From an uncultured Dehalococcoidia bacterium (GTDB lineage Bacteria > Chloroflexota > Dehalococcoidia > Lucifugimonadales > GCA-2712585), in NCBI GenBank assembly GCA_958295715.1, contig OY282371.1, forward strand, positions 2,239,697 through 2,303,696: a stretch of 64,000 nt of DNA. Reading direction: 5' to 3'. Made by a program: the position numbers and the translations under genes. A model generated the notes under the pieces. That model searched no databases and was not told the DNA's origin. It saw nothing but the letters and a program-made list of their open reading frames with translations. This document shows, piece by piece, positions 53,359-62,857 of this stretch (within the stretch, counting starts at the first letter, position 1; every line of letters starts with the position of its first letter).

Positions 53359-54176
53359 TCGTACACCTCCCGGAACTTGGCGATGAACCCGCGGGCGACG
53401 AGGTTCAGCCCCAGGGTGAACACGAACAGCAGCATCCCGATGGCGAAGATGCTCCTGTACTCAACCGTGCCCCGCGGCGTGTCTCCCATGGCCACCTCCA
53501 TGATGTAGGCGGTCATGGCCTGCATGGCCTCCAGAGGGTTGGCCGAGAGGTTGGGCACGCCTCCGGCGGCTATGGTGACTATCATGGTCTCGCCAACGGC
53601 CCGCGCCAGGGCAAGGAGTCCGGCCGCCACGATGCCGGAGAGGGCCGCGGGAACCACCACCCGCACCGACACTTGGAACCGGTTGGCCCCTAGCGCGTAG
53701 GCCCCCTCCCGCAGGGCGCTGGGCACGGAGCGCATGGCGTCCTCACTGAGGGAGACCACCATGGGAATCAGCATTATCCCCATGGCGAGGGAGGCGGCCA
53801 GGGCGGTGAATATGGTTTCCGAGTCGAAGAGGGGCCTTACGATGTTGGGGCTTATGAAGCTGATGGCAAAGAAGCCGTACACCACCGTGGGAATTCCCGC
53901 CAGAACCTCCAGGGCCGGCTTCACCGTGGACCGCACCACGTCGGGGGCGTACTCGCTTAGGTATATGGCGGTGAGGAGGCCCAGGGGGAAGGCCACGGCC
54001 AAGGCCATGCCGGCGATGAGGGCGGTGGCCGAGAGAAGGGGCAGGGCGCCGAAGCTCTTGTCCGCGAAAAGGGGCGCCCACTTGGTGCCAGTGAGGAAGG
54101 AGATAACCGAAACGTCGCCGAAGAAGGGGATGGCCTCGATGAGCAGAACGGCGACTATCCCCACGGTGGTGACCAC
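53355..54176 (-). CDS. pstC: Phosphate ABC transporter permease PstC (N-terminus probably extends to about 54299)
   Basis: Membrane subunit, 273 aa from the first canonical start (GTG 54176), with [40 protein letters not shown], the signature [19 protein letters not shown] and [20 protein letters not shown]. The reading frame is open upstream to the pstS stop and encodes RRRLREAPILALLFLSAVLS, which is the conserved cytoplasmic lead and first helix of PstC; GTG 54176 would cut that helix in half. No ATG, GTG or TTG exists in the extension. An ATC at 54299-54297 behind AGAGGG would give 314 aa, the normal length. Part of pstS-pstC-pstA-pstB-phoU. Confidence 0.93.
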   Translation of the reverse strand: MVTTVGIVAVLLIEAIPFFGDVSVISFLTGTKWAPLFADKSFGALPLLSATALIAGMALAVAFPLGLLTAIYLSEYAPDVVRSTVKPALEVLAGIPTVVYGFFAISFISPNIVRPLFDSETIFTALAASLAMGIMLIPMVVSLSEDAMRSVPSALREGAYALGANRFQVSVRVVVPAALSGIVAAGLLALARAVGETMIVTIAAGGVPNLSANPLEAMQAMTAYIMEVAMGDTPRGTVEYRSIFAIGMLLFVFTLGLNLVARGFIAKFREVYE

Positions 54177-54308
54177 CGAGAGGACGGCGCTTAGGAAGAG
54201 CAGGGCCAGGATGGGCGCCTCCCGCAGCCTGCGCCGCGGAAGGCGCCCCGTTAGCCACTGTCTTGGGGCCGGAGTGGTTGACGCTGTTCTTTGGGCGATG
54301 ACTACCCT

Positions 54309-55385
54309 CTAGTTGGCCCGCTCCAGGGCCTCGGATATGGGGACGCCGGCCTCTATGGTGTTGAACACGGACCCCGTCACCAGGTCGGCCACCTTGTCTT
54401 TGCCCCACTGGTACACGGAGTCGGGCAAGGGCACGTATCCCACGTCGGTCACCAGGCCCGGGGCCTCCTCCAGGTAGAAGTCCACAAAGGCCCGCACCTC
54501 GGGGCGGCTCTCCATGGCGTCCGCCCTTACGTAGATGAATATAGGCCTGGCCAGGGGCAGGTATTCCCCGCTCTCCACCGTCTCGGCGCTGGGGGCCACG
54601 CACTGCCCGCTCGACGGGTTCTCCACCTCCACCGGCGTCACCAGGTCCCGGTACTGGTTCAGGTACGCCATGCCGAAGTACCCGATCCCTCCGGGGGTCC
54701 CGTTCACCCCGCTGGCTATCAACGGGTCCTCCTCCGTGGCCAGGTCCAGGTCTCCCCGGTGCGCTCCCGACTCACCCATTATCGCTTCCGTGAAGTAGTC
54801 GAAGGTCCCGGACGCCGTCGTAGGCCCGTATATCCTCAACCGCCGGTCGGGATACCGGGCGTCCACCTGGTCCCAGTTCGTCACCCTGTCCTGCGCCTCA
54901 GGCCCGAATATGGTCCGTAGCTTCTCCACGCTCAGGCACGGCGCCCAGTCGTTATCGGGGCTCACCACCACCGACAGGGCGTCAAAGGCCACGGGCAACT
55001 CTATCAACTCGATGCCGTTCTCGCGGCACACGTCCATTTCGACTTCCTGCTTGGCGGGCCGCGAGGCGTTCCATATCTCGATGGTCCCCTCCTGGCACAT
55101 GGCCCGGCCGCCGGCCCCCGTGCCCGACGACGCCACGTTCACCCGCACGCCGTTGTGCCGCTTGCTGAACTCCTCCGCCACGGCCTCGCTTATGGGAAAC
55201 ACGGTGCTGGACCCGGCCACCGCTATGGTCCCGCTCAGCGACGCGGCAGGCGAGGACGCCGGGGTGGAGGCCGCCCCATCGCCGCCGCCACAGGCCGCAA
55301 TGGCGACGACCCCTGCCAGCGCAGCCAGTATGGAAGCGGCGTAGAATGCCCTTGCGCGGGACCTAACACGGGATAGAATGCTCAT
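54309..55385 (-). CDS. pstS: Phosphate-binding lipoprotein PstS
   Basis: Extracellular phosphate-binding protein, 358 aa. ATG at 55385 (MSILSRVRSRARAF) with AGGAGCG upstream; the frame extends further without support. Signal peptide with lipobox VAIAACGGG near residue 32, so membrane-anchored. Binding motifs: GTIAVAGSSTVFPISEAV near 52, VASSGTGAGGRAMCQEGTIE near 82 (the SGTG phosphate loop), YGPTTASGTFDYFTEAIM near 188. First gene of the operon, downstream of a four-unit Pho box. Confidence 0.95.
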   Translation of the reverse strand: MSILSRVRSRARAFYAASILAALAGVVAIAACGGGDGAASTPASSPAASLSGTIAVAGSSTVFPISEAVAEEFSKRHNGVRVNVASSGTGAGGRAMCQEGTIEIWNASRPAKQEVEMDVCRENGIELIELPVAFDALSVVVSPDNDWAPCLSVEKLRTIFGPEAQDRVTNWDQVDARYPDRRLRIYGPTTASGTFDYFTEAIMGESGAHRGDLDLATEEDPLIASGVNGTPGGIGYFGMAYLNQYRDLVTPVEVENPSSGQCVAPSAETVESGEYLPLARPIFIYVRADAMESRPEVRAFVDFYLEEAPGLVTDVGYVPLPDSVYQWGKDKVADLVTGSVFNTIEAGVPISEALERAN

Positions 55386-55455
55386 GCCAAAACGCTCCTT
55401 ACTGGTAGTCTCATCTTCAACGCTAACCATGTTGACCGGCGGTGAGGCGTCGGGT

Positions 55456-55493
55456 GTTAACGGCAAGTTAACGGATGGTTAAAGTTGAATTAA
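55456..55493 (-). promoter_or_regulatory. Pho box: four 11-bp direct repeats upstream of pstS
   Basis: GTTAA at 55456, 55467 and 55478, then ATTAA at 55489, each exactly 11 bases apart. Direct repeats with one-turn spacing are the binding pattern of PhoB/PhoP-type OmpR-family regulators; phoB is encoded at 57829-58530. It lies 71-108 bases before the pstS start. Confidence 0.82.
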
Positions 55494-55497
55494 GAAG

Positions 55498-56105
55498 CCG
55501 CGCCCCGGCGATGACCGCCCTCCCTTCCGTCATTCCCGCGCAGGCGGGAATCCATCCCCTCCCCGTTGCGCCGGGACAGCGGCGTCACGGCACGCGCACC
55601 CATCCGTAGGGATGTCCCGCTCCACGGCTGAGCCGCCCCTCCTTTCCGCCCTTCCCGCACCCTTTTCTCCGTCATTCCCGCGCAGGCGGGAATCCATCTT
55701 CCTTACCGCTGCTGCAATAGGGCAAGGACACCTTGGCGCGGAGCTAGTCCCATTGGGGGCAGACTTCCTTGAGGGATGCCCTGAGGGCTGACGCCGGGAT
55801 TTGGAGCCCCGGTTTGTGGCGCAGGGTTCCTGGATTCCCGTTTTCACGGGAATGACGGATAAGAGGGCGGCGGGAATGACGGACGGGGGTGCGCGGGAAG
55901 GGCTGGGCGGACACACGCGTCGTTGCCCGGTTGGCCTGTCGCGGTGGGGGGGCAAGAAAGATGGATTCCCGCCTGTGCGGGAATGACGGATAGCGGCAGG
56001 AAGCCAGAAGCCCGTAACGCAGAGCCAACGCTCTTCAAAACTAAGTGGGCGCACGCGCCCTTCCCGCCTACGCGGGAATGACGGAAGGGAAGAGTCGGGA
56101 ATGGG
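55498..56105. repeat. Gene-free stretch with many palindromic repeats
   Basis: Hairpin A copies at about 55529-55551, 55673-55695 and 55965-55987, the covarying TTTTC-loop form near 55835-55857, and an inverted composite unit (AAAACTAAGTGGGCGCACGC GCCC then TTCCCGCC hairpin) near 56035-56083. 55519-55607 is the second arm of the inverted repeat with 50647-50735. No gene is supported. Confidence 0.84.
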
Positions 56106-56117
56106 AGAAACGAGCGG

Positions 56118-56300
56118 CTATAGGAACTTGATGGCGGCAATCATGGCGCCGACCAGCAGAGGAGCGCCGATCGCCAACATGCGGTTCATGGTCGTGAAGC
56201 TTCCCTGCAACCTGGCGATGTCTTCCTTGGTGACCAGGTGAGGCACTGCCGTTTCTATGACCGCTTCCAGTCTACTGACTCGTTCCTCAAGGGTGGCCAT
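56118..56300 (-). CDS. Small membrane protein with N-terminal coiled coil
   Basis: A 60-aa protein starting MATLEERVSRLEAVIETAVP, a short heptad-like helix, followed by LVTKEDIARLQGSFTTMNRM and a C-terminal membrane segment LAIGAPLLVGAMIAAIKFL. AAGGTG precedes the ATG at 56300. The layout (charged coiled coil plus C-terminal anchor) is like small phage-holin-associated and haemolysin-XhlA-like proteins, but no function is implied. It lies between the repeat region and phoR. Confidence 0.72.
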   Translation of the reverse strand: MATLEERVSRLEAVIETAVPHLVTKEDIARLQGSFTTMNRMLAIGAPLLVGAMIAAIKFL

Positions 56301-56384
56301 GCTAACACCTTGTTGCTAGTCCGTGTAACGTCATGTTACCAGAAAGCCGCGGGGAGCTTCAATGTCGGCGGTTGGCCGAGAAAG

Positions 56385-56412
56385 GGTTCCTGGATTCCCC
56401 CCTGCGCGGGGA
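56385..56412. repeat. Degenerate inverted hairpin A
   Basis: GGATTCCCCCCTGCGCGGGGATGG just before the 3' end of phoR; the stem is kept as CCCC..GGGG. It overlies the end of the operon and might act as a transcript-end structure. Confidence 0.55.
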
Positions 56413-56425
56413 TGGGCGTGTGGGG

Positions 56426-57828
56426 CTATCCCGCCTGGCCGCCGGAGCCGTCCTTGACGGCGGGCACGGTGAAGGTGAAGACGCTGCCCTCCCCCATGCG
56501 GCTCTCCACCCAGATGCGGCCCCCGTGGGACTGGACGATGTGTTTGGCTATGGCCAGCCCCAACCCGACGCCGCTCTGGTTGAAGGGCCGGTCAACCTTG
56601 TAGAACCGCTCGAAGACGTGGGGGACGTCCTCGGGCGACATGCCGATGCCCAGGTCGGCGACGCTAATTTCCAGCCACCCGCGCCGGCTCCTGGCCCCAA
56701 TGGACACGCGCCCCCCCGCCGGGGTGAACTTGACCGCGTTTTCCACCAGGTTGGACAGGGCCTGCCGCAAGCGAGGGCCGTCGGCCAAGGCTAGGGGCAA
56801 GGGGCCGGTGGGGTCGGCTCTTAACTCCACGCCCAGCGAGTTGGCCCGCTCTCCGTGAGTCTCCAGGGCCTCGGCGATGCCCTTGTGGACGTCTACGCCA
56901 GACAGGTTCAGCTTCACCTCGCCGCTCTCAAGGCGGGAGAGGTCAAGGAGTTCCTCCACCAGCAGGGACATCCGGTCGACGTTTAGGGAGATGCGGTCGA
57001 GGAACTGGCGCGAGGCCGCGGGGTCGTCCTTCGCGCCCTCCACCAGCGTCTCCGCGGAGGCCTTGATGGAGGCCAAGGGGGTGCGGAGTTCGTGGGACAC
57101 GTTGGCGAGAAACTCCCTGCGGGTGGTCTCCACCCGGCGGGCCTGGGTCAGGTCGTGAAGGACCAGAAGGACGCACTCCTGACCCTGGAGGCTCAGCGGC
57201 GCGGCGATTACGCTCAGATGCCGCCGTTCCGGGGCAAGCTGCAACTCCAAGCTCCGGGGGCCTCCCGCCTCCCGGCACTGGGACACCAGGGCGCTTAGCT
57301 CGTGGTCGCGCACGATTTCGATGAACCGCTGTCCCTCCTGAACGCCGGCCGGGAAGCCCAGAAACTCGCTGGCGGCGGGGTTGACCAGGATAATTCCCCC
57401 CTGCTCGTCCAGCAGCGCCACCCCGTCGTTCATGGTGGCCAGGATGGCCGAGAGCTTGTCACGCTCGCTGGCGTAGTCCGTCAGAATTCGCTTCAGGCTA
57501 ACGGTCATGGCGTTGAGGGCCTGGGCCAATTCCCGCGTCTCCGGGGCCAAGCCGCCCGGGACGGTGTGGTCCAGGTCGCCCTGGGCCAGGCGGCGGGCCG
57601 CGGCGGTGAGTTGGCGCAGGGGCCGGGCGCCCCTTTGGGCGATGGCGGCGGCCAGCAGGGTGGACAACCCCAGGGCCGCGGCGGTGGCGGTGGCCATTAT
57701 CAGGAGGACGCGGCCCGCGGATGCCCCCCGGTCAAGCAGTACCAGGAGAAGGGTCGCAGCCGCCATGACCGCCAGAATAAGGCCCCCGTAGGCCAGGGCC
57801 ATGCGCCATTGAGGGCTGCGGGGCGGCC

Positions 57829-57832
<4 letters not shown>
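56426..57832 (-). CDS. phoR: Phosphate regulon sensor histidine kinase PhoR
   Basis: A 468-aa membrane histidine kinase. Two N-terminal transmembrane helices (ALAYGGLILAVMAAATLLLV and LLIMATATAAALGLSTLLA), HAMP (RPLRQLTAAARRLAQGDL), PAS domain (ILATMNDGVALLDEQGGIIL), H-box FLANVSHELRTPLASIKASA near 245, N-box NLVENAVKFTP near 365, and ATP-binding DLGIGMSPEDVPHVFERFYK with GVGLGLAIAKHIV. Start ATG overlaps the phoB stop (ATGA). Works with PhoB and, through PhoU, with Pst. Confidence 0.94.
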
Positions 57833-58530
<698 letters not shown>

Positions 58531-58536
58531 GACCCG

Positions 58537-58544
58537 ATTATAGC
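58537..58544 (-). promoter_or_regulatory. Extended -10 promoter of phoB, placed for a leaderless transcript
   Basis: On the minus strand TGC-TATAAT with the hexamer at 58542-58537, six bases before the phoB ATG; transcription would begin at or next to the start codon. Confidence 0.55.
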
Positions 58545-58564
58545 AAGCGAAAGGGGGTTTGGGT

Positions 58565-60043
58565 TCAGCCGGGGCCCGCGGCGGCGTTTTGCCCGGCTAT
58601 CCTGCCGAAGACGGAGCCGGCCATGAGCCCCGCGCCGCCGGGGTAGTTGTGGTAGAAGAGGCCGCCGACCAGCTCCCCCGCGGCGTACAGCCCCGGTATT
58701 GGGGAACCCTCGTCGCCGATGACCTGGGCGTTTTGGTCGATGCGCAGGCCGCCGAAGGTGAAGGTTATCCCGCAGGTGACCGCGTAGCCCAGATAGGGCG
58801 GCTCATCAATGGGCAAGGCCCAGTTGGACTTGGGCGGCTCTATGCCCACGGTGCCCTTGCCGTCTAGGACCGCGGGGTTGAACTCCCCATCCTGAACGGC
58901 GTCGTTGAAGCGGCGGATAGTGTCCGCCAACCCGTCCGGGTCGATGTCCAGGGCCGTTGCCAGGGACCTGACGTCGTTGGCCCGCGCCGTGGTGCACTGG
59001 GGGATCCGGTACTCGTCCCTCAGCAGACCCTCCACCTTGCGGTCGAAGATCTGGAAGGCGACGCGGCGGGGCTGGCCCAGTATCTCCCGGCCGTACTTGG
59101 CGTAGGTGTAGTTTCGCAGGTCCGCCCCCTCGTCAACGAACCGCCTGCCCTTGACGTTGACGATGATGCCCAGGGGGTAGGAGTGCTTCTGGTACAGGTC
59201 GGTCAAATTCCGGTCGCCGGTGGGCGGGGCGTTCAGGTCCCAGGCGACGGCGTGGCAGCCGCTCCAGTGCCCGTGGGACTGGGCCCCGACCTCCAAGGCC
59301 ATGCGGATGCCGTCTCCCGTGTTGTAGGGCACGCCCCGCACCTTGGCCAGTTCCCACCCGGGGCCTAGATACCGGGCGCGCATCTCGGCGTTGGCCTCGA
59401 AGCCGCCGCAGGCCAGGGCCACGGCCTTCGAGTTCACCTCCTCCAAACCCTCGGGGGACTGGGCCACGACGCCGGACACCCGTCCCCGGCGGTCCATGAG
59501 CAGCCTCATCGCCTTGGTCGCGTACCGGATGGAAACGCCCCTGTCGATGGCGGCCTTGAAAAGCTGGTCGGAAAGGCCCTTGCCGCCCCCCACGGCCTCC
59601 ACCGCGAGGCCGCCCCAAAAGCGGTGCTTGCCGCCCACCTTGAAGGACTGGCGGCCGTACAGGGGCGTAAAGCGGACGCCCAAGTCGCGGAGCCATAGGA
59701 GGGTGGAAAGGGATCTGCTCACCAGGGTCTGGGCCATGGCCGGGTCGGACATTCCCTCCGTGACCCGCATCAGGTCGTCGTAGTACCGCGCCTCCGGGTA
59801 GCTGCCCACGTCGATGGCCGCCGCCTCCTCGTCGGACACGCCGGGAACCAGTTCCCGTATGTCCTCCAGGCCGTTGTAGGCGCAGCGGATGGCGCCGCCC
59901 GTGAAGTAGGTGTTGCCGCCGCGGAAGTGCTCCGGGGCCTTCTCCAGGGCCAGAACCGATGCGCCCCGCTCCCGGGCGGCTAGGGCGGCGCACAGGGCCG
60001 CGTTGCCCGCTCCCACCACCACAACGTCGTAAGTGTCTTTCAT
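58565..60043 (-). CDS. FAD-dependent dehydrogenase, fumarate reductase/TcuA-like
   Basis: A 492-aa flavoprotein of the succinate dehydrogenase/fumarate reductase flavoprotein family. Dinucleotide-binding VVVVGAGNAALCAALAARER at residues 7-26; EKAPEHFRGGNTYFTGGAIR near 36, a pattern typical of tricarballylate dehydrogenase TcuA-like members; HCNPGG-type end replaced by LFYHNYPGGAGLMAGSVFGR; VTCGITFTFGGLRIDQNAQV near 425. Substrate could be tricarballylate or another 3-oxo/dicarboxylate compound; KstD-like steroid dehydrogenase is an alternative. ATG at 60043 with AAGGAGG. Own promoter at 60059-60087. Confidence 0.87.
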   Translation of the reverse strand: MKDTYDVVVVGAGNAALCAALAARERGASVLALEKAPEHFRGGNTYFTGGAIRCAYNGLEDIRELVPGVSDEEAAAIDVGSYPEARYYDDLMRVTEGMSDPAMAQTLVSRSLSTLLWLRDLGVRFTPLYGRQSFKVGGKHRFWGGLAVEAVGGGKGLSDQLFKAAIDRGVSIRYATKAMRLLMDRRGRVSGVVAQSPEGLEEVNSKAVALACGGFEANAEMRARYLGPGWELAKVRGVPYNTGDGIRMALEVGAQSHGHWSGCHAVAWDLNAPPTGDRNLTDLYQKHSYPLGIIVNVKGRRFVDEGADLRNYTYAKYGREILGQPRRVAFQIFDRKVEGLLRDEYRIPQCTTARANDVRSLATALDIDPDGLADTIRRFNDAVQDGEFNPAVLDGKGTVGIEPPKSNWALPIDEPPYLGYAVTCGITFTFGGLRIDQNAQVIGDEGSPIPGLYAAGELVGGLFYHNYPGGAGLMAGSVFGRIAGQNAAAGPG

Positions 60044-60058
60044 AACGCCTCCTTGGAG

Positions 60059-60087
60059 ATGCTATGTCCCGGCCGGCCGGGTGTCAA
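60059..60087 (-). promoter_or_regulatory. Promoter of the FAD-dehydrogenase gene with palindrome in the spacer
   Basis: TTGACA (60087-60082), 17-base spacer, TAGCAT (60064-60059). The spacer contains the perfect palindrome CCCGGCCGGCCGGG at 60068-60081, a possible operator. Confidence 0.62.
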
Positions 60088-60133
60088 CGGCCCCGCAAGG
60101 GGCATATGTCGCATCTAGCCGCAGTCGCTTCTG

Positions 60134-60162
60134 TTGCATATAAGGGGGGGCGGGGCTATTAT
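60134..60162 (+). promoter_or_regulatory. Promoter of the enoyl-CoA hydratase gene
   Basis: TTGCAT at 60134-60139, 17-base spacer, TATTAT at 60157-60162. Confidence 0.55.
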
Positions 60163-60221
60163 CTTGAGACCGTTCAAGACCAGACACCGGGACAAGGACT
60201 CCCCGGAGAAGGGCCTCATAG

Positions 60222-60992
60222 ATGACCTACGAAACTATTCTCGCGGACAGGGTTGAAGGCGTGGCCGTCATCACCCTCAACCGCCCGCAGGTCCTCAACG
60301 CCATGAATTTGAGGCTGGCGCGGGAGTTGGGCGAGGCCATCGCTCAAGCCGAGGAGTCCGACGACGTGCGGGCCATCATCATCACCGGCGCCGGGGACAG
60401 GTCCTTCTCCGCCGGGGCCGACATCCACGAGATGCGGACCTTCTCGCCCGCCCAGGCTGAGGAGGCCGCCGAGGCGCGTTCCACCAGTCAAAAGCGCGTC
60501 GCGGCCTGCCGCAAGCCGGTTATCGGGGCGGTGAACGGCCTGGCCCACGGCGGCGGCGCGGTCCTGGCCAGCTCCCTCGACTTCCTGGTCGGCTGCGAAA
60601 GAAGCGAGTTCCGGTTCCTGGCCGTGGCCTACGGTCAGATGAACTCCACGTGGAGCCTGCCCGTAATTATCGGCTGGCCCATGGCCAAGGAGCTTCTGTA
60701 CACCGGCCGCGTCGTTGGCGCCGAGGAGGCTCACCGCATCGGGCTGCTCAACCACCTGGTATCCTCCGAAAGTTTGATGGAGAAGGCCATGGAACTGGCT
60801 GGAACAATCGCCGAGAACCACCCTATTTCCGTCCAAGGGGTCAAGCGCCTTATAATAGAGAACCTCGGAACGTCGTGGGAGGAGATGCGCGAGCGGGAGC
60901 GCGTGGCGAGGAGGACGACCTACCGCGGGCTTGCCGTGGAGGTGGGTTTCAAGGATTTTATTGAACGGAAGGGACGAGGCCGCCGCCCTTGA
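60222..60992 (+). CDS. Enoyl-CoA hydratase/isomerase family protein
   Basis: A 256-aa crotonase-fold protein. VAVITLNRPQVLNAMNLRLA near residue 14, RAIIITGAGDRSFSAGADIH near 47 (oxyanion hole), KPVIGAVNGLAHGGGAVLAS near 99 (second oxyanion glycine). The usual catalytic Glu of crotonase near position 120 appears replaced (ASSLDFLVGCERSEFRFL), so hydratase activity itself is uncertain; dehydratase, isomerase or hydrolase members share this. ATG at 60222. Divergent from the FAD dehydrogenase. Confidence 0.88.
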   Translation: MTYETILADRVEGVAVITLNRPQVLNAMNLRLARELGEAIAQAEESDDVRAIIITGAGDRSFSAGADIHEMRTFSPAQAEEAAEARSTSQKRVAACRKPVIGAVNGLAHGGGAVLASSLDFLVGCERSEFRFLAVAYGQMNSTWSLPVIIGWPMAKELLYTGRVVGAEEAHRIGLLNHLVSSESLMEKAMELAGTIAENHPISVQGVKRLIIENLGTSWEEMRERERVARRTTYRGLAVEVGFKDFIERKGRGRRP

Positions 60993-61073
60993 GCCGACCA
61001 CGGCATAGGGGTTGTTAAAGGCCAATGGTCTGATTAAAATTGACAGATGCGGCAAATAACCCGCTTCAAACTA

Positions 61074-61103
61074 TTGCAAGGGGTTGCGTATGACAAATAT
61101 AAT
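61074..61103 (+). promoter_or_regulatory. Promoter of the secreted-protein gene
   Basis: TTGCAA at 61074-61079, 18-base spacer, TATAAT at 61098-61103, about 88 bases before the start. Confidence 0.58.
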
Positions 61104-61190
61104 ACCCATGCAGTCGCAACTGCCCATGCCCAATTGTCTAAAAGGCAACGAACAACCCATACGAGACGCTGGCCGCGTTAAGGAGGTTAG

Positions 61191-62285
61191 ATGAACTTTT
61201 CCAAGGTATTGAAAGTGGTTCTCCTGCTATCCCTGTTGGCTCTGGTCTTCCCGCTGAGCGCCATACACGGGCAGACGCCGGTGGGCACCGCGGTGGCGCG
61301 CGGCTCCGCGCCGGGACTATCCGACATGCTGGTGGTTGACCTGGACAAACTGCCGGCCCTTTCCGAGAACGAGGCGTACGAGGGATGGCTCATCTCCGAC
61401 GACGGCTCCACTATGCTGAGCGTGGGCGTCCTCGCCTTTAACGAGGGCGGAACCGTGACCCACACCTACACCCACCCCGCGGGAATGAACTTGGTGACGG
61501 CCTTCGACAAGTTCGCCATCACCATTGAGGCTTCCCCGGACACCGACGCCGCCCCATCGGACATCACGGCCTACATGGACATGATACCGGCGGAGGGCCT
61601 GGTCCACATAAGGGCCCTCGTGGACTCCCAGTCGGGGTCCACCGTCAATCTGGTGGCTCAGGCCAACGTCGCGCTGCTCCACGCGGGGCTCGCGATGGAC
61701 TCCACCACCCTGGCGGACGTTCAGGCCCACGCTGGACACATAATCAACATAATTGAGGGCATGGACGGCCCTAACTACACCGCGGCCGGCGGGACTTTCG
61801 GCGATGGCTCCGGCATAGCCGCTCACGCGACTAAGGCCCGCATGGATGCCGCCGCGGCCATGGCGACAATGCCCACCAACTCCACCTTCCACACCTACGA
61901 GGCCCACGTTTCCGCCTCGTCGGCCAACGTGGTCGCATGGGCCAACGAGGCCAGAGACATGGCCCTACTGGCCAAGGGGTCAGAGTCCTTGACCGTGGCC
62001 AGGGCCTTCGTTTCAAACACGACTAGCCTCTTGGAGCGGGCGGTTAGCGGCTGGGACGCCGACCGCGACGGCACGGTTGAGTCCGTAGCCAACGAGGGCG
62101 GGGCCATGCAAGCCCACATGGCCGCCCAGAACATGGCCACCTACCACCCGGCCACGCCCGTCGCCGAGCCGCCGGCCACGGGAGACATAAGCTTCGGCGT
62201 CATGGCCCTCATGGCCTTGGCCGCCGGCGCGGTCCTGGTCCTTGGCGGCAGCGCCTTTGTCCGCCGCGGCAGAGCGCAGGCCTAA
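61191..62285 (+). CDS. Secreted protein with RskA-like domain and C-terminal membrane anchor
   Basis: A 364-aa exported protein. ATG at 61191 behind AAGGAGG. Signal peptide VLLLSLLALVFPLSAIHGQ (residues about 10-28). The first domain, LPALSENEAYEGWLISDDG then FAITIEASPDTDAAPS, resembles the C-terminal domain of anti-sigma-K factor RskA. The central ~170 residues are Ala/His-rich and helical (AHAGHIINIIEGMDGPNY, HATKARMDAAAAMA). The C-terminus has PPATGDISFGVMALMALAAG, a hydrophobic helix and a basic tail (RRGRAQA), like a sortase-type sorting signal without a perfect LPxTG. Probably cell-surface anchored; function unknown. Confidence 0.82.
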   Translation: MNFSKVLKVVLLLSLLALVFPLSAIHGQTPVGTAVARGSAPGLSDMLVVDLDKLPALSENEAYEGWLISDDGSTMLSVGVLAFNEGGTVTHTYTHPAGMNLVTAFDKFAITIEASPDTDAAPSDITAYMDMIPAEGLVHIRALVDSQSGSTVNLVAQANVALLHAGLAMDSTTLADVQAHAGHIINIIEGMDGPNYTAAGGTFGDGSGIAAHATKARMDAAAAMATMPTNSTFHTYEAHVSASSANVVAWANEARDMALLAKGSESLTVARAFVSNTTSLLERAVSGWDADRDGTVESVANEGGAMQAHMAAQNMATYHPATPVAEPPATGDISFGVMALMALAAGAVLVLGGSAFVRRGRAQA

Positions 62286-62365
62286 ACAAATACGGCTACC
62301 GATAAGTTCCGAACCCCCCGGCCAGTTCCGGGGGGTTCGGCGATTTTGTAAGCGGGAGAGGTCTC

Positions 62366-62755
62366 GTGGAGAAGATACGCAACGAACATTCCAAGGTCGC
62401 CCCCGCTCTGGGGAACTACGTCCGCAGCATCCGGGCCGGCGACGCGCTGTACGTTTCCGGGTGCACGGCCGCGGGCCTCCCGGCGGAGGATAGCGACGAC
62501 GTTATAGTCCAGGCCGACGCGACCCTCAACAGGATAAGGCTGATTTTGGAAGCCGAAGGCGCCGCCATGAGCGACGTCGTAAGGCTCGTCACCTACGTGA
62601 CGGACATGGAGGGGTTCCGGTCGCGCATGGCCGAGTTCGACGTCCTGCTGGAACGATACTTCCAGGGCGCCTACCCCACCAGCACCCTGGTCGCGAGCCC
62701 CGGTCTGGCCCGTTCCAGCCTGCTCATAGAGATCGAGCCTACGGTGGTTCTCTAA
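62366..62755 (+). CDS. RidA/YjgF/Rid-family protein
   Basis: A 129-aa Rid-family protein. YVRSIRAGDALYVSGCTA near residue 15, ATLNRIRLILEAEGAAMSDV near 52, VVRLVTYVTDMEGFRSR near 70, PTSTLVASPGLARSSLLIE near 104 where the conserved Arg is present. Rid proteins hydrolyse reactive enamine/imine intermediates from PLP enzymes; subfamily specificity is not resolved. GTG at 62366 with GGGAGAGG upstream. Confidence 0.9.
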   Translation: MEKIRNEHSKVAPALGNYVRSIRAGDALYVSGCTAAGLPAEDSDDVIVQADATLNRIRLILEAEGAAMSDVVRLVTYVTDMEGFRSRMAEFDVLLERYFQGAYPTSTLVASPGLARSSLLIEIEPTVVL

Positions 62756-62857
62756 CCGGGCGTTGTCCGGGCTTGGCGCGGCTCCACCCGTTGACCTGTT
62801 GGCCGGACGACGGCTAGAATAGACGCCTAGACCCCACTAAACAGGAACTGGCCGCCA

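Noticed and set aside
61090-61194. A 34-codon frame starting MTNIIPMQSQ that overlaps the start of the secreted-protein gene
   Set aside because: Its ATG lies upstream of and across the -10 TATAAT, so it would not be in the transcript.
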